Shown: one piece after another, positions 45,750 to 46,247 of the stretch
Numbering within the stretch: position 1 is the stretch's first letter
How the letters are laid out: every line of letters begins with the position of its first letter
DNA from: a virus
Virus record (IMG/VR): IMGVR_UViG_3300022934_002580
Location: 1-46,247 of that record
Direction: 5' to 3' (one strand)
Length of the DNA: 46,247 nucleotides
The notes under the pieces: generated by a model
Database searches by the model: none
What the model saw: only the letters and a program-made list of their open reading frames with translations
Told to the model about the DNA's origin: nothing
Program-made: the position numbers and the translations under genes

Positions 45750-46166
45750 CGTTACTCCTTTGAGGTCGTCGTGCGCTTTCAGCACGTCAGGAAGATCCCG
45801 GTCGGGATCGTTCACGCGCCGCCACGCGGCACGGATCTTTGCGACCACCTGCGGGCGGTCAGCGTCCGGTAGCTGCACCCGGTTGCCGCGGAACCCGGCG
45901 GGTCCGAGCGCAGCGACAGCCCGCCCAACCTGCGCGGCTGTCTCACGCTGCGACAGGTCGTCCCACAGGCGCAGCTTCCACGTTGACGGCGACTCAGGGT
46001 CAGGGACGTAGGCGAACGCCTGCGGTGGGAAGTCTTGCCCGTCCTCACGCTTCGTGGCCTTGTCGAACGTCGCGGACTTGAACAGCACGATGCGGGCGTC
46101 AGGGTTCGCCGGGTCATCGACCCGATCCACGCGAGTGATGTGCAGCTTCTTCAGTCGGCGGGGCAT
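45075..46166 (-). CDS. Capsid maturation/scaffold fusion-like protein
   Basis: A 363-residue protein. The N-terminal 130 residues (LHITRVDRVDDPANPDARIV, then WKLRLWDDLSQRE, VGRAVAALGPAGFRGNRVQL) resemble modules found with XkdF-type head-maturation proteins. The rest is acidic and helical (DEAIAEAIAEMDTEQLVAAS, EVRIAKMEAAARLDGFV, DDHELVKTLTRVLKAASAQA), as scaffolding proteins are. An internal ATG with a strong ribosome site (45749) would yield the scaffold part alone. It overlaps the stop of the partial protease gene as TGATG. Confidence 0.72.
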   Translation of the reverse strand: MPRRLKKLHITRVDRVDDPANPDARIVLFKSATFDKATKREDGQDFPPQAFAYVPDPESPSTWKLRLWDDLSQRETAAQVGRAVAALGPAGFRGNRVQLPDADRPQVVAKIRAAWRRVNDPDRDLPDVLKAHDDLKGVTMPDEPTNTLNLDDVDAVTAFLEGMMALRDEQPAAPEVTDEAIAEAIAEMDTEQLVAASKGRVAPVVEDDTEPTVEDILKAADPRVAELIRKGQENEVRIAKMEAAARLDGFVAVAKSDMPSLSETADEIGRLLADVATALGSDDHELVKTLTRVLKAASAQAEKADDVLMKSSGSNPVSADSAQGEIERRAADLAKSKGISMAQATRDVLTADPALLTRHLAGE

Positions 46167-46247
46167 CAGACGTCCTCGACTTCTTCGGCGTAACCCTCAA
46201 TCGAAAAGGACGCCTTGCCGTCTTTCATGGCCTGCCATGCGTCGGCG
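46166..46247 (-). CDS. C-terminus of a probable prohead protease (partial)
   Basis: The last 26 or so codons of a gene entering from the right edge: AWQAMKDGKASFSIEGYAEE then VEDV and stop. The FSIEGYAE segment is typical of XkdF/prohead-protease-type head-maturation proteins. The stop overlaps the next start as TGATG. Too short for certainty. Confidence 0.5.
   Translation of the reverse strand, partial: ADAWQAMKDGKASFSIEGYAEEVEDV

Overview
The window is part of the genome of a tailed phage, almost certainly a siphovirus of a high-GC actinobacterium. The virion genes are a terminase pair, a coat protein with scaffold and decoration proteins, head-tail connectors, a 954-residue tape measure protein and tail assembly chaperones joined by a -1 frameshift. 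Two WhiB-type iron-sulfur regulators, a family confined to Actinobacteria and their phages, point to the host. So do leaderless promoters and a lysin with peptidoglycan-binding repeats. Every convincing gene lies on the minus strand, and stop and start codons commonly overlap as ATGA, GTGA or TGATG. No integrase, immunity repressor, DNA polymerase or portal gene was recognised, so the genome continues beyond both ends.

Read in the direction of transcription (right to left): 46.2-41.7 kb holds the end of a probable prohead protease, scaffold with an internal start, decoration protein, coat protein and accessory virion proteins. At 41.7-37.8 kb lies a 1292-residue Thr/Asp/Ala-rich repeat fibre. 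At 37.4-29.8 kb come a short regulated gene with a terminator, a possible glycosyltransferase-like protein, an unusual WhiB, a ParB-like protein, a cytosine-5 DNA methyltransferase, an AsnB-type amidotransferase, a second methyltransferase and the terminase. At 29.8-24.6 kb are further putative virion proteins and a cell-wall-lysis group (endolysin, cysteine-peptidase-like protein, LysM protein, transglycosylase). At 24.6-12.6 kb are connectors, two paralogous tail-tube proteins, chaperones, tape measure, tail-tip proteins and holin-like membrane proteins. At 12.5-4.1 kb are RecT, a likely replication initiator carrying an origin-like region, a RuvC-like resolvase, small DNA-binding proteins, an epimerase, a DUF932 protein, a WhiB and an HNH endonuclease. 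At 4.1-1.2 kb are a fused CMP-nonulosonate synthetase/PseG and a NeuB-type synthase, followed by pentapeptide-repeat proteins.

Two things stand out. First, seven genes are each preceded by nearly the same cassette: an AT-containing upstream block, a -35 box, a 17-base spacer carrying a GTGC-N4-GCAC palindrome, and a -10 box ending six bases before the ATG. These would be leaderless mRNAs, and six of the seven proteins start with the same short peptide (MATNTNT-like) although the rest of each protein differs. This looks like a phage-wide regulon under one repressor. Second, the phage carries the late steps of nonulosonic (sialic-acid-like) sugar synthesis. It also carries an epimerase, an amidotransferase, a methyltransferase and a possible sialyltransferase-like protein, while the repeat fibre is extremely rich in threonine. 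A phage-encoded system that glycosylates its own virion is a reasonable, untested reading.
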